Below, piece after piece: positions 17,909 to 26,989 of a stretch of 64,000 bases of DNA (its first letter is position 1; each line of letters begins with the position of its first letter). Location: positions 167,289 through 231,288 of the forward strand of contig DATBHW010000005.1 of the NCBI GenBank assembly GCA_036557285.1, given 5' to 3'. The notes beneath the pieces were generated by a model, which was not told where the DNA came from, made no database searches, and worked only from the letters and a program-made list of their open reading frames with translations. The position numbers and the translations under genes are program-made. This DNA comes from Ktedonobacterales bacterium (lineage in GTDB: Bacteria; Chloroflexota; Ktedonobacteria; Ktedonobacterales; DATBGS01).

Positions 17909-18868
17909 ATGGCCGTAAGGCAAGACGACGCTCAATCTTTGCTTCAAGAGCAGCAAAACACTAGCGCGCCGCAGGAGCAGCCTGGTAAAGGGGCAGAGTT
18001 GACCGGCAAGCTCCTGAAGAAGCGCCGCATAAATCTAGCGATCTTTCGCCCGGTAAAGATTCGCATTGGCCTGAGCATCCTTAGCTTCTTCATCTTGCTG
18101 GCGATCTTTGGGCCTTTATTGATTCACCAGGATCCACAAGCGTTCAGCGCGGACGTATTATCCGCTCCATCAGCAGCGCACTGGATGGGTACCACACAGA
18201 CCGGACAGGATGTTTTTGCCCAAGTCATCAATGGAACCCGTATGACCTTGCTGGTGGGTTTCTCGGTTGGGGCGCTGGCAACGCTGCTCTCCGTTGTCAT
18301 CGGCCTCACCGCCGGCTACTTTGGCGGCGTGATTGACGAGTGTATCTCGCTGCTCATCAATATCTTCCTGGTAATCCCGGCACTGCCGCTGACCATTGTA
18401 CTGGCAGGGTATGTTCCTGTGCGCGGACCTTTGCCGGTAGCTATTGTCATCAGCCTCACAGGCTGGGCCTGGGGCGCGCGGGTGCTGCGGGCGCAGACAC
18501 TTTCTCTACGTCAGCGCGAGTTTGTCGAGGCCGCGCGCGCCAGCGGCGAAAGTACGTTCCGCATCATTTTCGCTGAGATTCTGCCAAATGAGCTGGCGAT
18601 TGTCGCGTCAAGTCTGATCTTCACGATCATCTACGCGATCTTTTCTGAAGTTGGGCTGGAGTTCCTGGGTTTGAGCGATGTTACCGTCACCAGTTGGGGC
18701 AATATGCTCTTCTGGGCAACAAACAACCAGGCGCTGCTGTTGGGCGCGTGGTGGTGGATCGTGCCGCCAGGGCTGTGTATCGCGCTTTTGGGTGCGGGGC
18801 TGGCCTTTACGAACTTCGGAATTGATGAACTCACCAATCCGCGTTTGCGCGATGCCTCGCGTGGTTAA
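17909..18868 (+). CDS. ABC importer permease, DppC type
   Basis: A 319-residue permease with an extended hydrophilic N-terminus of about 55 residues, then six predicted spans. The family motif around HWMGTTQTGQDVFAQVINGT and the coupling loop EAARASGESTFRIIFAEILP identify the DppC/OppC class. It overlaps neither neighbour and sits in the same transcription unit as the binding protein and the two ATPases. Confidence 0.93.
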   Translation: MAVRQDDAQSLLQEQQNTSAPQEQPGKGAELTGKLLKKRRINLAIFRPVKIRIGLSILSFFILLAIFGPLLIHQDPQAFSADVLSAPSAAHWMGTTQTGQDVFAQVINGTRMTLLVGFSVGALATLLSVVIGLTAGYFGGVIDECISLLINIFLVIPALPLTIVLAGYVPVRGPLPVAIVISLTGWAWGARVLRAQTLSLRQREFVEAARASGESTFRIIFAEILPNELAIVASSLIFTIIYAIFSEVGLEFLGLSDVTVTSWGNMLFWATNNQALLLGAWWWIVPPGLCIALLGAGLAFTNFGIDELTNPRLRDASRG

Positions 18869-18918
18869 AACAACGCCTGTATTTCTGTATCACTCCCCTT
18901 TAGGGAAAGGTGAAAGAG

Positions 18919-20049
18919 ATGATGACTGATCCGGTGCTGGAAGTGAAGCGCCTGAGTGTTGATTATGCAAGCGCGTCGGGAGCAGTTCACGCCGTTGATG
19001 ATGTGAGTTTCACACTGCGTCGTGGGCAAATCTTTGGCCTGGCAGGCGAGAGCGGCAGCGGGAAATCAACGCTGGCCTATGCGATTGCGCGCCTGCTGCG
19101 CCCTCCCGCTGTGGTGACGCAAGGAGAGGTCTGGTTCTACCCACGACCTGGCACAGAGAGCCAGAACAACGAATCGCTTTTAGCGCCAATCAACGTGCTT
19201 CACCTCACGCCAGCGGGACTTCGCGCCTTTCGCTGGCGCAGGCTCTCCATCGTCTTCCAAAGCGCGATGAATGCGCTCAACCCGGTACTCGACATCAGCA
19301 CACAGATTACCGATGTGCTGCGGGCGCACGAGCCTGGTATGTCGCGCAAAGCGCAGCAGGAGCGCGCGCTGGAATTGCTTCGATTGGTCGGCATTGCCCC
19401 GGATCGACTCCACAGCTATCCACACGAATTGAGCGGTGGCATGCGCCAGCGGGCGATCATTGCAATTGCGCTGGCGCTGAACCCCGACATTATCATCATG
19501 GATGAACCCACCACCGCGCTAGATGTAGTGGTACAGCGCGAGATTCTCGCCGAAATCAAAGGCTTGCGCGAGCGGTTGGGCTTTTCCGTAATCTTCATCA
19601 CCCATGATCTTTCGCTGCTGCTGGAGATGAGCGATCAGCTAGCGATCATGTACGCTGGCCGTCTCGTGGAAACGGCCACACAACGCCAACTCAATCGCCA
19701 GCCGCGTCATCCCTACACCTATGGACTCCTGCACTCTTTTCCAAAATTGCGTGGTCCCCGACAAAGTATGACTGGCATTCCTGGCTCTCCGCCCGATCTG
19801 AGAGCCGCGCCATCAGGTTGCGCCTTTCATCCCCGCTGCTCGTTCGCGTTTGAGGCGTGCCATACAGCCATCCCTGGACTCTTAACTCCCTGCCCTGACG
19901 AGCCAACCCAGCAGGTTGCCTGCCACCTTTACAACGCCAGTATGCAGCCGCCTGGCCTCCCCAGCGAGTTTTCCCCCTCAAATGGTACACCATCTGACCC
20001 CGAGCTACAAAAGGAACCCACTCATGAGCATTCTTCGCCCCTCTACTAA
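18919..20049 (+). CDS. Oligosaccharide/peptide ABC importer ATPase, DppD type
   Basis: About 376 residues. Walker A is GESGSGKST, the signature is LSGGMRQR, Walker B is IIIMDEPTTALD, and the switch histidine is in ITHDLSLL. The C-terminal oligo_HPY extension has the cysteine-rich GCAFHPRCSFAFEAC, typical of DppD/OppD with an Fe-S-like cluster. The ATG at 18919 is chosen over the upstream GTG at 18910 because AAAGG lies just ahead of it. Its 3' end overlaps the start of the second ATPase by 26 nt. Confidence 0.92.
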   Translation: MMTDPVLEVKRLSVDYASASGAVHAVDDVSFTLRRGQIFGLAGESGSGKSTLAYAIARLLRPPAVVTQGEVWFYPRPGTESQNNESLLAPINVLHLTPAGLRAFRWRRLSIVFQSAMNALNPVLDISTQITDVLRAHEPGMSRKAQQERALELLRLVGIAPDRLHSYPHELSGGMRQRAIIAIALALNPDIIIMDEPTTALDVVVQREILAEIKGLRERLGFSVIFITHDLSLLLEMSDQLAIMYAGRLVETATQRQLNRQPRHPYTYGLLHSFPKLRGPRQSMTGIPGSPPDLRAAPSGCAFHPRCSFAFEACHTAIPGLLTPCPDEPTQQVACHLYNASMQPPGLPSEFSPSNGTPSDPELQKEPTHEHSSPLY

Positions 20050-21166
20050 TCCCCCTGCTCACAGGGGAGGATCACATAGTACAGTCGAGTCTTCAACCTG
20101 TTCGGTTGAAGAGAACCTGCCAGTATTAGAGGCCGTTCATATACGCAAAGAGTTTCCGCTGCGTCGGCTGAGGCTCTTTGGTCCCAGGCGCGGAGTGAAA
20201 GCAGTGGAAGATGTTTCGCTCTCATTGCGCCCCGGCCATTCGCTCGCTGTGGTAGGAGAAAGCGGGAGCGGCAAAACCACCGTAGCCCGTTTACTGGCGC
20301 AGCTCTATCCGCCAACGAGTGGCAGCATCCGCTTTCGTGGCGCTTCCGTTGGACGAATAAGAGGGAGAAAGGTCAGGGCCTATCGCCGCCATGTGCAACT
20401 GATCTTTCAAGACCCGTTCTCTTCGCTCAATCCCATGCACACCATCAGGTATCATCTGAATCGTCCTCTGCGCTTGTATAGACATGCCCGCTCGGCTGCT
20501 GAAGAAGAGCAGCAGGTCAAAACCCTGCTGGAACGAGTCAACCTTGTGCCTGCCGAGCAGTTTATCAATAAGTTTCCCCACCAGTTGAGCGGCGGTCAGC
20601 GCCAGCGAGTAGCGATTGCTCGCGCGTTGGCAGCGCAGCCAGAGGTTCTGCTGGCCGACGAGCCGGTTTCCATGCTCGATGTATCAATCCGGCTGGACAT
20701 CCTGAACCTTTTGCTGCGGCTGAAAGCAGAAGACCGGCTGGCCCTGCTGTATATCACACATGATATTGCCAGCGCCCGCTACTTTGCCGATGAAACGCTG
20801 GTGATGTATGCCGGTCAGATGATTGAAGGCGGGCCAAGTGAGCAGGTCATCCAGCAGCCAAAGCACCCCTATACACAACTTCTGCTTCTTTCCGCGCCCG
20901 ACCCTGAGCAGGGTGAAGCAGCGCGCGCGGCAGATTCGCCGTTACTGGCGACGCGCGGCGACCCTCCCAGCCTTATTAATCCTCCGAAGGGGTGCCGCTT
21001 TCACCCGCGCTGCCCATTCGCCATGCCCATCTGCCGTGAACAGGTTCCGCCGCGCACCGATCTTGGGGGCGGCCACTGGACGCACTGTTTTCTCTATGGG
21101 GGAAACGATGAGGACGTTCATGTCAACACATCACCAGAGACATATTCATCAGAGGATGATTCATGA
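20024..21166 (+). CDS. Oligosaccharide/peptide ABC importer ATPase, DppF type
   Basis: A 380-residue ATPase read from the ATG at 20024, supported by AAGGA 8-9 nt upstream; a longer reading from 19916 would overlap deep into the previous gene. Walker A is GESGSGKTT, the signature LSGGQRQR, Walker B LLADEPVSMLD, and the switch is in YITHDIAS. The oligo_HPY tail carries GCRFHPRCPFAMPICRE. It forms the heterodimer with the preceding ATPase. Its stop overlaps the ATG of the GH1 gene (ATGA), so the two are translationally coupled. Confidence 0.92.
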   Translation: MSILRPSTNPPAHRGGSHSTVESSTCSVEENLPVLEAVHIRKEFPLRRLRLFGPRRGVKAVEDVSLSLRPGHSLAVVGESGSGKTTVARLLAQLYPPTSGSIRFRGASVGRIRGRKVRAYRRHVQLIFQDPFSSLNPMHTIRYHLNRPLRLYRHARSAAEEEQQVKTLLERVNLVPAEQFINKFPHQLSGGQRQRVAIARALAAQPEVLLADEPVSMLDVSIRLDILNLLLRLKAEDRLALLYITHDIASARYFADETLVMYAGQMIEGGPSEQVIQQPKHPYTQLLLLSAPDPEQGEAARAADSPLLATRGDPPSLINPPKGCRFHPRCPFAMPICREQVPPRTDLGGGHWTHCFLYGGNDEDVHVNTSPETYSSEDDS

Positions 21167-22614
21167 GTAAGACCAACAAACCGATACCTGTCCCTTCAAG
21201 CAAGCACGCCGCACAGAGGCCCCAGTCTTTTCCGGCAAATTTTCTCTGGGGCGCCGCGACATCCGCCTATCAGATCGAAGGCGCAGCCCACGAAGATGGG
21301 CGCGGGCCTTCGATCTGGGATCGCTTTGCAGCCACCCCCGGCGCGACTTATCAGGGGCATACAGGCGAGATGGCCGCTGATCACTATCACCGTATGCACG
21401 ACGACGTGGCCTTGATGGCTGAACTCGGCCTGGGAGCCTATCGTTTCTCCATTGCCTGGCCGCGCGTGCTTCCTGAAGGGACCGGGGCCATCAACCGGTG
21501 TGGCCTGGACTTTTATGATCGCCTGGTTGATGCGCTGCTGGCGCGAGGCATCACCCCTATGGCAACTCTCTACCATTGGGATTTGCCCCTGGCGCTGGAG
21601 CAGCAGGGAGGCTGGCTCAACCGCGAGACTGCGTTCGCCTTTGCCGACTATGCCGAAATTGTCGCCCGGCGACTAGGTGATCGGATTGACTGGTGGCTGA
21701 CGCACAACGAACCCTGGTGCGCCGCCTTCCTGGGCTATGGGATCGGCATCCATGCGCCGGGGCTGCGCGATTTACACGCGGCGGCAGTTGCAGGTCATCA
21801 CCTCTTGCTCGCGCATGGGCTGGCGCTGCCACGCCTTCGAGCGCATACGCGCCCGTCAGCGCAAGCAGGCATCACTCTCAACCTTGGCCCTATCTATCCA
21901 GAGGATAACGCCCCAGAAACAGCGCGAGCCTGCGAACGAGCGGATGCCTTTGTGAATCGCTGGTTTCTCGACCCCCTGTTCTTTGGCAGGTATCCCGAAT
22001 CCTTCTTTGCCAACCTGGCGGTTCCCCCGCCATCCATTGAACCGGATGATTTTGCGATCATTCAGACGCCCATTGACTTTCTCGGCGTGAATTACTATTC
22101 ACGTAAGCTAGTACGCGCGCCCAAAGAACCGGATTCAGACGAACCCGGCGCTTCACTGGGCTTCGAGGAAGTCTCTCAGGCGCCAGGAGCCAGCTACACA
22201 CAAATGGGTGCTGGCTGGGAAATCTACCCTGCCGGGCTGACTGATTTGCTGGTCCGGCTGAAACGCGATTACGCGCCGCGCGCGATTGTGGTCACTGAGA
22301 ATGGGGCCGCGTTCCATGATCGCTGGGACGGCGGCAGAAAAATTGATGATACACAGCGTCTCGCTTATGTCCGTGACCACATTCAGGCGCTTGGGCGGGC
22401 GCTGGCACAGGGTGTGCCGCTGCGTGGGTATTTTCTCTGGTCCTTGCTCGACAACTTTGAGTGGGGCGAGGGCTATAGCAAACGCTTTGGTATGATCTAT
22501 GTAGATTATCCGACCCAGCGCCGGATTGTGAAGGCAAGTGGCCGCTGGTATGCAGACTTTATCGCTGCGCAATACGAAAGCCAGGCATGGCCGACCCTCT
22601 TCGTGACCGCGTGA
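21163..22614 (+). CDS. GH1 beta-glucosidase
   Basis: A 483-residue cytoplasmic GH1 enzyme hydrolysing beta-glucosides or cello-oligosaccharides by the retaining mechanism. The N-terminal signature is NFLWGAATSAYQIEGA. The acid/base is E183 in THNEPW and the nucleophile E379 in VVTENG. The substrate-binding motif YFLWSLLDNFEW follows. No signal peptide is present. It is coupled to the importer ATPase gene through an ATGA overlap, which ties its substrate to that importer. Confidence 0.94.
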   Translation: MSKTNKPIPVPSSKHAAQRPQSFPANFLWGAATSAYQIEGAAHEDGRGPSIWDRFAATPGATYQGHTGEMAADHYHRMHDDVALMAELGLGAYRFSIAWPRVLPEGTGAINRCGLDFYDRLVDALLARGITPMATLYHWDLPLALEQQGGWLNRETAFAFADYAEIVARRLGDRIDWWLTHNEPWCAAFLGYGIGIHAPGLRDLHAAAVAGHHLLLAHGLALPRLRAHTRPSAQAGITLNLGPIYPEDNAPETARACERADAFVNRWFLDPLFFGRYPESFFANLAVPPPSIEPDDFAIIQTPIDFLGVNYYSRKLVRAPKEPDSDEPGASLGFEEVSQAPGASYTQMGAGWEIYPAGLTDLLVRLKRDYAPRAIVVTENGAAFHDRWDGGRKIDDTQRLAYVRDHIQALGRALAQGVPLRGYFLWSLLDNFEWGEGYSKRFGMIYVDYPTQRRIVKASGRWYADFIAAQYESQAWPTLFVTA

Positions 22615-22643
22615 GCGTATAATATCAATCCTGTTGAATCGTT

Positions 22644-22700
22644 ATTGCTTGTAGCGCCTCCGTCCTGGCAGCGAACCGCTCGCCAGCACAGAGGTGCAGC
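22644..22700. repeat. Degenerate fragment of the TTGTAGCGCC palindromic repeat
   Basis: A stretch beginning CTTGTAGCGCCTCC and continuing through CTCGCCAGCAC resembles the left part of the 113-bp element seen downstream (53711-53823), with many changes and no right arm. It sits in the gap between the GH1 and GH38 genes. Confidence 0.45.
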
Positions 22701-22745
22701 CATGCAGGCTGCGTTCAGCAGGATTTGATATGAGGGAGGGATATA

Positions 22746-25700
22746 ATGAAATTTACTGCCGAAATGATCGCGGCGCGCCTTCCAGCCCTGCTTGCGGCAG
22801 CGCGGCGCGAGCGGCTTCCTTTGGGTCCGGCCCGCATCGCTTCTGCCCCACAGAGCGAAGCTTACCAGCCCTACTACGACGATGCCCATTGGGATCAGAT
22901 CACCGTCGGAGATCGCTGGGGCGGCGCGGGGCAGACGTGCTGGTTCCGTATTCCCTTGCAACTGCCGGACGCCTGGGCAGGCCAGAAAGCCGTCGCTCAT
23001 ATCGCCCTGGGAAGCTACGAACACATCACCGGACCGGAAGCCCTGGCCTATCTCGATGGCATCCCAGCACAAGGCATTGACTTTTATCACCGCGAGATTT
23101 TGCTAGATCGCCTGCATCCAGGCGAAAGCCACGTACTCGCGCTGGAGGCGTTTAGTTCGCTTGCGCAGGGGCCACAAACCTTGCAAGCGTTGGAGCTTGT
23201 ACACCTCGACCCAGAGGCCGAGGCGCTCTATCATGATATGCGCGTCCTGCATGGGGCGCTGCTGACCATGCCGCCTGAGTCCGTAGAGCGAGCGCGTTTG
23301 GTGCAAGCACTTGAGCATGCCTACAACGTTCTGGACCTGCGACACCCCCGATCAGATGACTACTTACGCTCGTTACCCCGCGCCCGCGAGATACTGCAAC
23401 AAGAAGCCTACCAGTACAGTCCGGCGACAGAGCGCCCGCGTATCGTAGCGGTTGGGCATGCTCACATTGACCTTGCCTGGCTCTGGCCTGTAGCCCAGAC
23501 CCGCCGCAAAGGCGCGCGCACCTTCAGCACTGTCCTCCGGCTGATGGAGCAATACCCGGCCTATCACTTTGTCGCCAGCCAGCCCGCCCTTTATCGAATG
23601 GTGCAGCAAGACGAGCCTGGACTCTTTCAGCAGATCAAAGCGCGCATCAGGGAGGGACGCTGGGAGCCAACCGGAGCGACATGGGTAGAGATGGATTGCA
23701 ACTTGAGCGGTGGCGAAGCCCTGATACGCCAGTTTCTCCTGGGCAAGCGCTTTTTCCGCGAAGAGTTGGGCGTCGATCCCCGCCTGCTCTGGCTGCCCGA
23801 CGCCTTTGGCTACTGCGCGGCTTTACCCCAGATCATGAAGGGCTGTGGCGTGGACTATTTCATGACAACGAAACTTTCGTGGAACGAATACAATCGCCTG
23901 CCCTATGATACCTTCCGCTGGCGTGGCCTTGATGGTACAGAGGTGCTTACGCACATGGTCACAGCGCCAATTGATCTTGCCCTGGACCCCTGGCCGGGAG
24001 CCAGGCCCTCCATGTATACCTATAACGCGAAGTTTACCCCCTTCGATGTCGCTGGCAGTTGGAAAGCCTATCGCCACAAAGCTATCAATCATGAACTGCT
24101 CTATCTCTTCGGTCATGGAGACGGCGGCGGTGGTCCCACTGCCGCCATGCAAGAAACCGCTTCGCGCACAGCGAACCTGCCTGGTTTCCCCCAGGTCGAG
24201 CAAAGTTCAGCCGAAGCGTTCTTCCGCCGTCTGGAAGAACGTGTTTGGGGTGATCCCAACCTCCCAACCTGGGTTGGCGAACTCTATCTGGAGCTTCATC
24301 GCGGCACATATACCAGTCAGGGCTGGATCAAGCGAGCCAACCGTCGCGCCGAACTGCTCTACCGTGAGGCCGAACTCTGGTTGGCAATGGCTGATCTCCT
24401 GGGGCGCCCTTCGCAGCCGAAGACTCGCCAGTCCGAACTCAACCAGGGGTGGGAGTCGCTCCTCTTCAATCAATTTCATGATATTCTGCCTGGCTCTTCG
24501 ATCTCTCAGGTGTATACCGACGCGCGTGCTGACTATGAGAAAATATTTGCCCTGGGAGAACGCCTGCGCGACGAAGCGATTGATACCCTGGCCGCCGCTT
24601 CTCCAGCGCGTCAAACGCTCCTCGTTATGAATCCCGCCCCGTTTCCACGCGAAGACCCCTGCGAGTTGGTAATTACCGGCAGCGAACCGCTCCCCCCACT
24701 GCTCGATGAGGGGGCAAATCCCCTGTTGATGCAGGAGATCAAACGGGATGAGACAGAGCGACATGTGCTTGTGAGCGCCTCTGCGCCTCCGCTTGGCTAT
24801 CGAACGCTCAGCCTCGGAAAGCCTGCAACGCGAGAAGTAGATGCTCACAGTGATATGTACATTTCACGGGAAGCCCTGGAGAACCGCTTCTTCCTGCTGC
24901 GCCTGGATGAACGTGGGCAGATCGCCTCCCTCTATGACAAACGAGCAAATCGAGAGGTAATAGCGCCGGGCGAAGTCGGTAATAGACTCCTCGCTTTCGA
25001 GGATCGCCCTCTTGATTTCGACGCCTGGGACATCAGCATCTACTACAACGACAAACCCTACCCCATAGACGACGTAACCTCCTGGCAGGTTGTCGAAACC
25101 GGACCATTGCGCGGCGGCGTAGAGATCGTCCGGCGCTACGGTGAAAGCGTCATCACGCAGCCTATCCTTCTTCACGCCGAAGTCCCCAGGATTGACTTTC
25201 CGACACACATTGATTGGCACGAGCGGCAAACCCTGCTCAAAGTGGCTTTTCCCGTAACTATCAACAGCCCACGCGCAACTTTTGACGTGCAGTGGGGCAA
25301 TGTCGAACGCCCCACCCACTGGAATACAAGCTGGGACTGGGCGCGCTTCGAGAACTACGCCCATAAATGGGCTGATCTCTCTGAGGGCGACTATGGTGTC
25401 TCTCTCCTCAACGATTGCAAGTATGGCTATGACGTGAAAGGGAACACGCTGCGCCTGACGCTGCTCAAGAGCGCCGCCTGGCCTGATCCTGAAGCAGATA
25501 GGGGAACACACGAGTTCTCCTACGCGCTCTTACCCCACCAGGGAGACTGGCGAACAGGCGAGACGGTGCGCCACGCCTATCTCTTCAATATGCCCGCCTC
25601 CGCCCGTCTTGTGCCTGAGCAGCAGCGGGTGGCAGCAGCGAAGATGGCGCCGCCAGCCGCTTCATTTGTTACCACCGACCGGCCAGGGCTGGTAATTGAG

Positions 25701-25928
25701 ACAGTGAAGCCTGCGGAGAATGGCGATGGCGTGATCGTGCGCCTCTACGATGCCCACAATACGCGCGGCCCAGCCATACTCACCTTTGCGCGCGACATCA
25801 TCTCCGCAGAGGAAACCAATTTGCTAGAGGAGCACATTGGTCCGGCGGAGTTCGACGGGCGCGAATTACGCCTGAATGTGCGCCCCTACGGCATCGAGAC
25901 CTTCCGTATACGCCTGAGCAGCGATTGA
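22746..25928 (+). CDS. GH38 alpha-mannosidase
   Basis: A 1060-residue class II alpha-mannosidase. The zinc-binding motif GHAHIDLAWLWP (H-x-D) starts the catalytic domain at about residue 235. The nucleophile is D352 in WLPDAFGY. A further zinc ligand region is LFGHGDGGGGPT. A middle helical domain and C-terminal beta-domains follow (VMNPAPFPREDP and onward). GAGGGA lies 5 nt before the ATG. No signal peptide is present, so it acts on imported manno-oligosaccharides or glycan fragments. It follows GH1 after 131 nt containing a repeat fragment. Confidence 0.93.
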   Translation: MKFTAEMIAARLPALLAAARRERLPLGPARIASAPQSEAYQPYYDDAHWDQITVGDRWGGAGQTCWFRIPLQLPDAWAGQKAVAHIALGSYEHITGPEALAYLDGIPAQGIDFYHREILLDRLHPGESHVLALEAFSSLAQGPQTLQALELVHLDPEAEALYHDMRVLHGALLTMPPESVERARLVQALEHAYNVLDLRHPRSDDYLRSLPRAREILQQEAYQYSPATERPRIVAVGHAHIDLAWLWPVAQTRRKGARTFSTVLRLMEQYPAYHFVASQPALYRMVQQDEPGLFQQIKARIREGRWEPTGATWVEMDCNLSGGEALIRQFLLGKRFFREELGVDPRLLWLPDAFGYCAALPQIMKGCGVDYFMTTKLSWNEYNRLPYDTFRWRGLDGTEVLTHMVTAPIDLALDPWPGARPSMYTYNAKFTPFDVAGSWKAYRHKAINHELLYLFGHGDGGGGPTAAMQETASRTANLPGFPQVEQSSAEAFFRRLEERVWGDPNLPTWVGELYLELHRGTYTSQGWIKRANRRAELLYREAELWLAMADLLGRPSQPKTRQSELNQGWESLLFNQFHDILPGSSISQVYTDARADYEKIFALGERLRDEAIDTLAAASPARQTLLVMNPAPFPREDPCELVITGSEPLPPLLDEGANPLLMQEIKRDETERHVLVSASAPPLGYRTLSLGKPATREVDAHSDMYISREALENRFFLLRLDERGQIASLYDKRANREVIAPGEVGNRLLAFEDRPLDFDAWDISIYYNDKPYPIDDVTSWQVVETGPLRGGVEIVRRYGESVITQPILLHAEVPRIDFPTHIDWHERQTLLKVAFPVTINSPRATFDVQWGNVERPTHWNTSWDWARFENYAHKWADLSEGDYGVSLLNDCKYGYDVKGNTLRLTLLKSAAWPDPEADRGTHEFSYALLPHQGDWRTGETVRHAYLFNMPASARLVPEQQRVAAAKMAPPAASFVTTDRPGLVIETVKPAENGDGVIVRLYDAHNTRGPAILTFARDIISAEETNLLEEHIGPAEFDGRELRLNVRPYGIETFRIRLSSD

Positions 25929-25987
25929 GGCTTTTGTGTAGTTCACACTCCAGACACGCCCTCCATCTCGTGATAGCTTCGTCAGTG

Positions 25988-26986
25988 ATGAACCATCAGG
26001 AGCCACCAGTTCACGACCCAAAAAACGACGCGCCCAGACGACCACAGGGGCAGAGTGGGTTTTCCCAGCAGTTGCTACCACTGCGAAACATATGGCGGCG
26101 CCGCTGGCGCTGGATAGTAGCAGGGCTGCTTCTGCTGGGTCTCTTAGTGTTCTTCGTTGCCAGGCCATCAGGTTCTCCTGTCGGGCCGCAGCGGATAGCG
26201 CCAGACACCATGAGTTTCCCTATCAACAGCCAGCCGGAACTGGTATTTGCCCATTCCATTGGCAATGTCCATATCACCAGGGGTACAGATGGGCAGGTTA
26301 CCATTAAAGAGAAGAAAAACGGCTTTCCTGACGCCATTCAGATTCACTACAAACAGAGCGGCGACAAGATCACCATCACAAGCGATATACAAAGTGATCT
26401 GTTTGAGGATACCTGGGTGGATTTCGATGTAAGCGTCCCCAGCCAGACCGGCGTTCACGCCAGCCTGGCAAACGGTGGCACCCTGGAGGCCGATGGCCTC
26501 AGCGGTCAGATCGCCTTAAGTAATACCAATGGGTCTATCTGGGCCACTCACCTCAATGGCGCTCTGGCGCTCAAGAGCGCGAGCGGCTCGCTCAACGCCA
26601 ATCACGTCAACGGCCAGATGACCCTCAGCACTCAGAACGGGACGATTACCACCAGCGATGCCCATCTGCGAGGACACTCAACAGTCCAGGCTGCCAGCGG
26701 AACGATTAACTTTCACGGATCGCTCGACCCCAAGGGGAGCTACCTCTTTGCGGGCGGCAACGGCGCAGTTGGCCTCACGTTGCCACGTGGCGCAGCCTTT
26801 CATGTGGATGCCAGAACGACCAGCGGGGCCATAGAGACCAATTTTCCAGGCATTGCTATCCACCACCAGAATAGGGGCGGCGCGGCCAGCAGCAGTTTTG
26901 CCAGCGGCAGCGTTGGCGCCCCGCCGCTGGCAAAACTGACCATCCAGACGAGCAGCGGCCCAATTCACCTCTTCCAGGGGAGATAG
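25988..26986 (+). CDS. Membrane-anchored DUF4097-like beta-helix protein
   Basis: About 332 residues from the ATG at 25988 (a weak start; a TTG at 25925 would overlap the GH38 stop). A cytoplasmic basic N-terminus is followed by one span (about residues 38-58), then a repetitive domain with short strands such as LEADGLSGQIALSNTNGSI and LNANHVNGQMTLSTQNGTI. This is the DUF4097/putative-adhesin pattern of a right-handed beta-helix. The function is unknown. It ends 3 nt before the GH5 cellulase start, so it is probably coexpressed with the secreted enzyme. Confidence 0.7.
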   Translation: MNHQEPPVHDPKNDAPRRPQGQSGFSQQLLPLRNIWRRRWRWIVAGLLLLGLLVFFVARPSGSPVGPQRIAPDTMSFPINSQPELVFAHSIGNVHITRGTDGQVTIKEKKNGFPDAIQIHYKQSGDKITITSDIQSDLFEDTWVDFDVSVPSQTGVHASLANGGTLEADGLSGQIALSNTNGSIWATHLNGALALKSASGSLNANHVNGQMTLSTQNGTITTSDAHLRGHSTVQAASGTINFHGSLDPKGSYLFAGGNGAVGLTLPRGAAFHVDARTTSGAIETNFPGIAIHHQNRGGAASSSFASGSVGAPPLAKLTIQTSSGPIHLFQGR

Positions 26987-26989
26987 GCC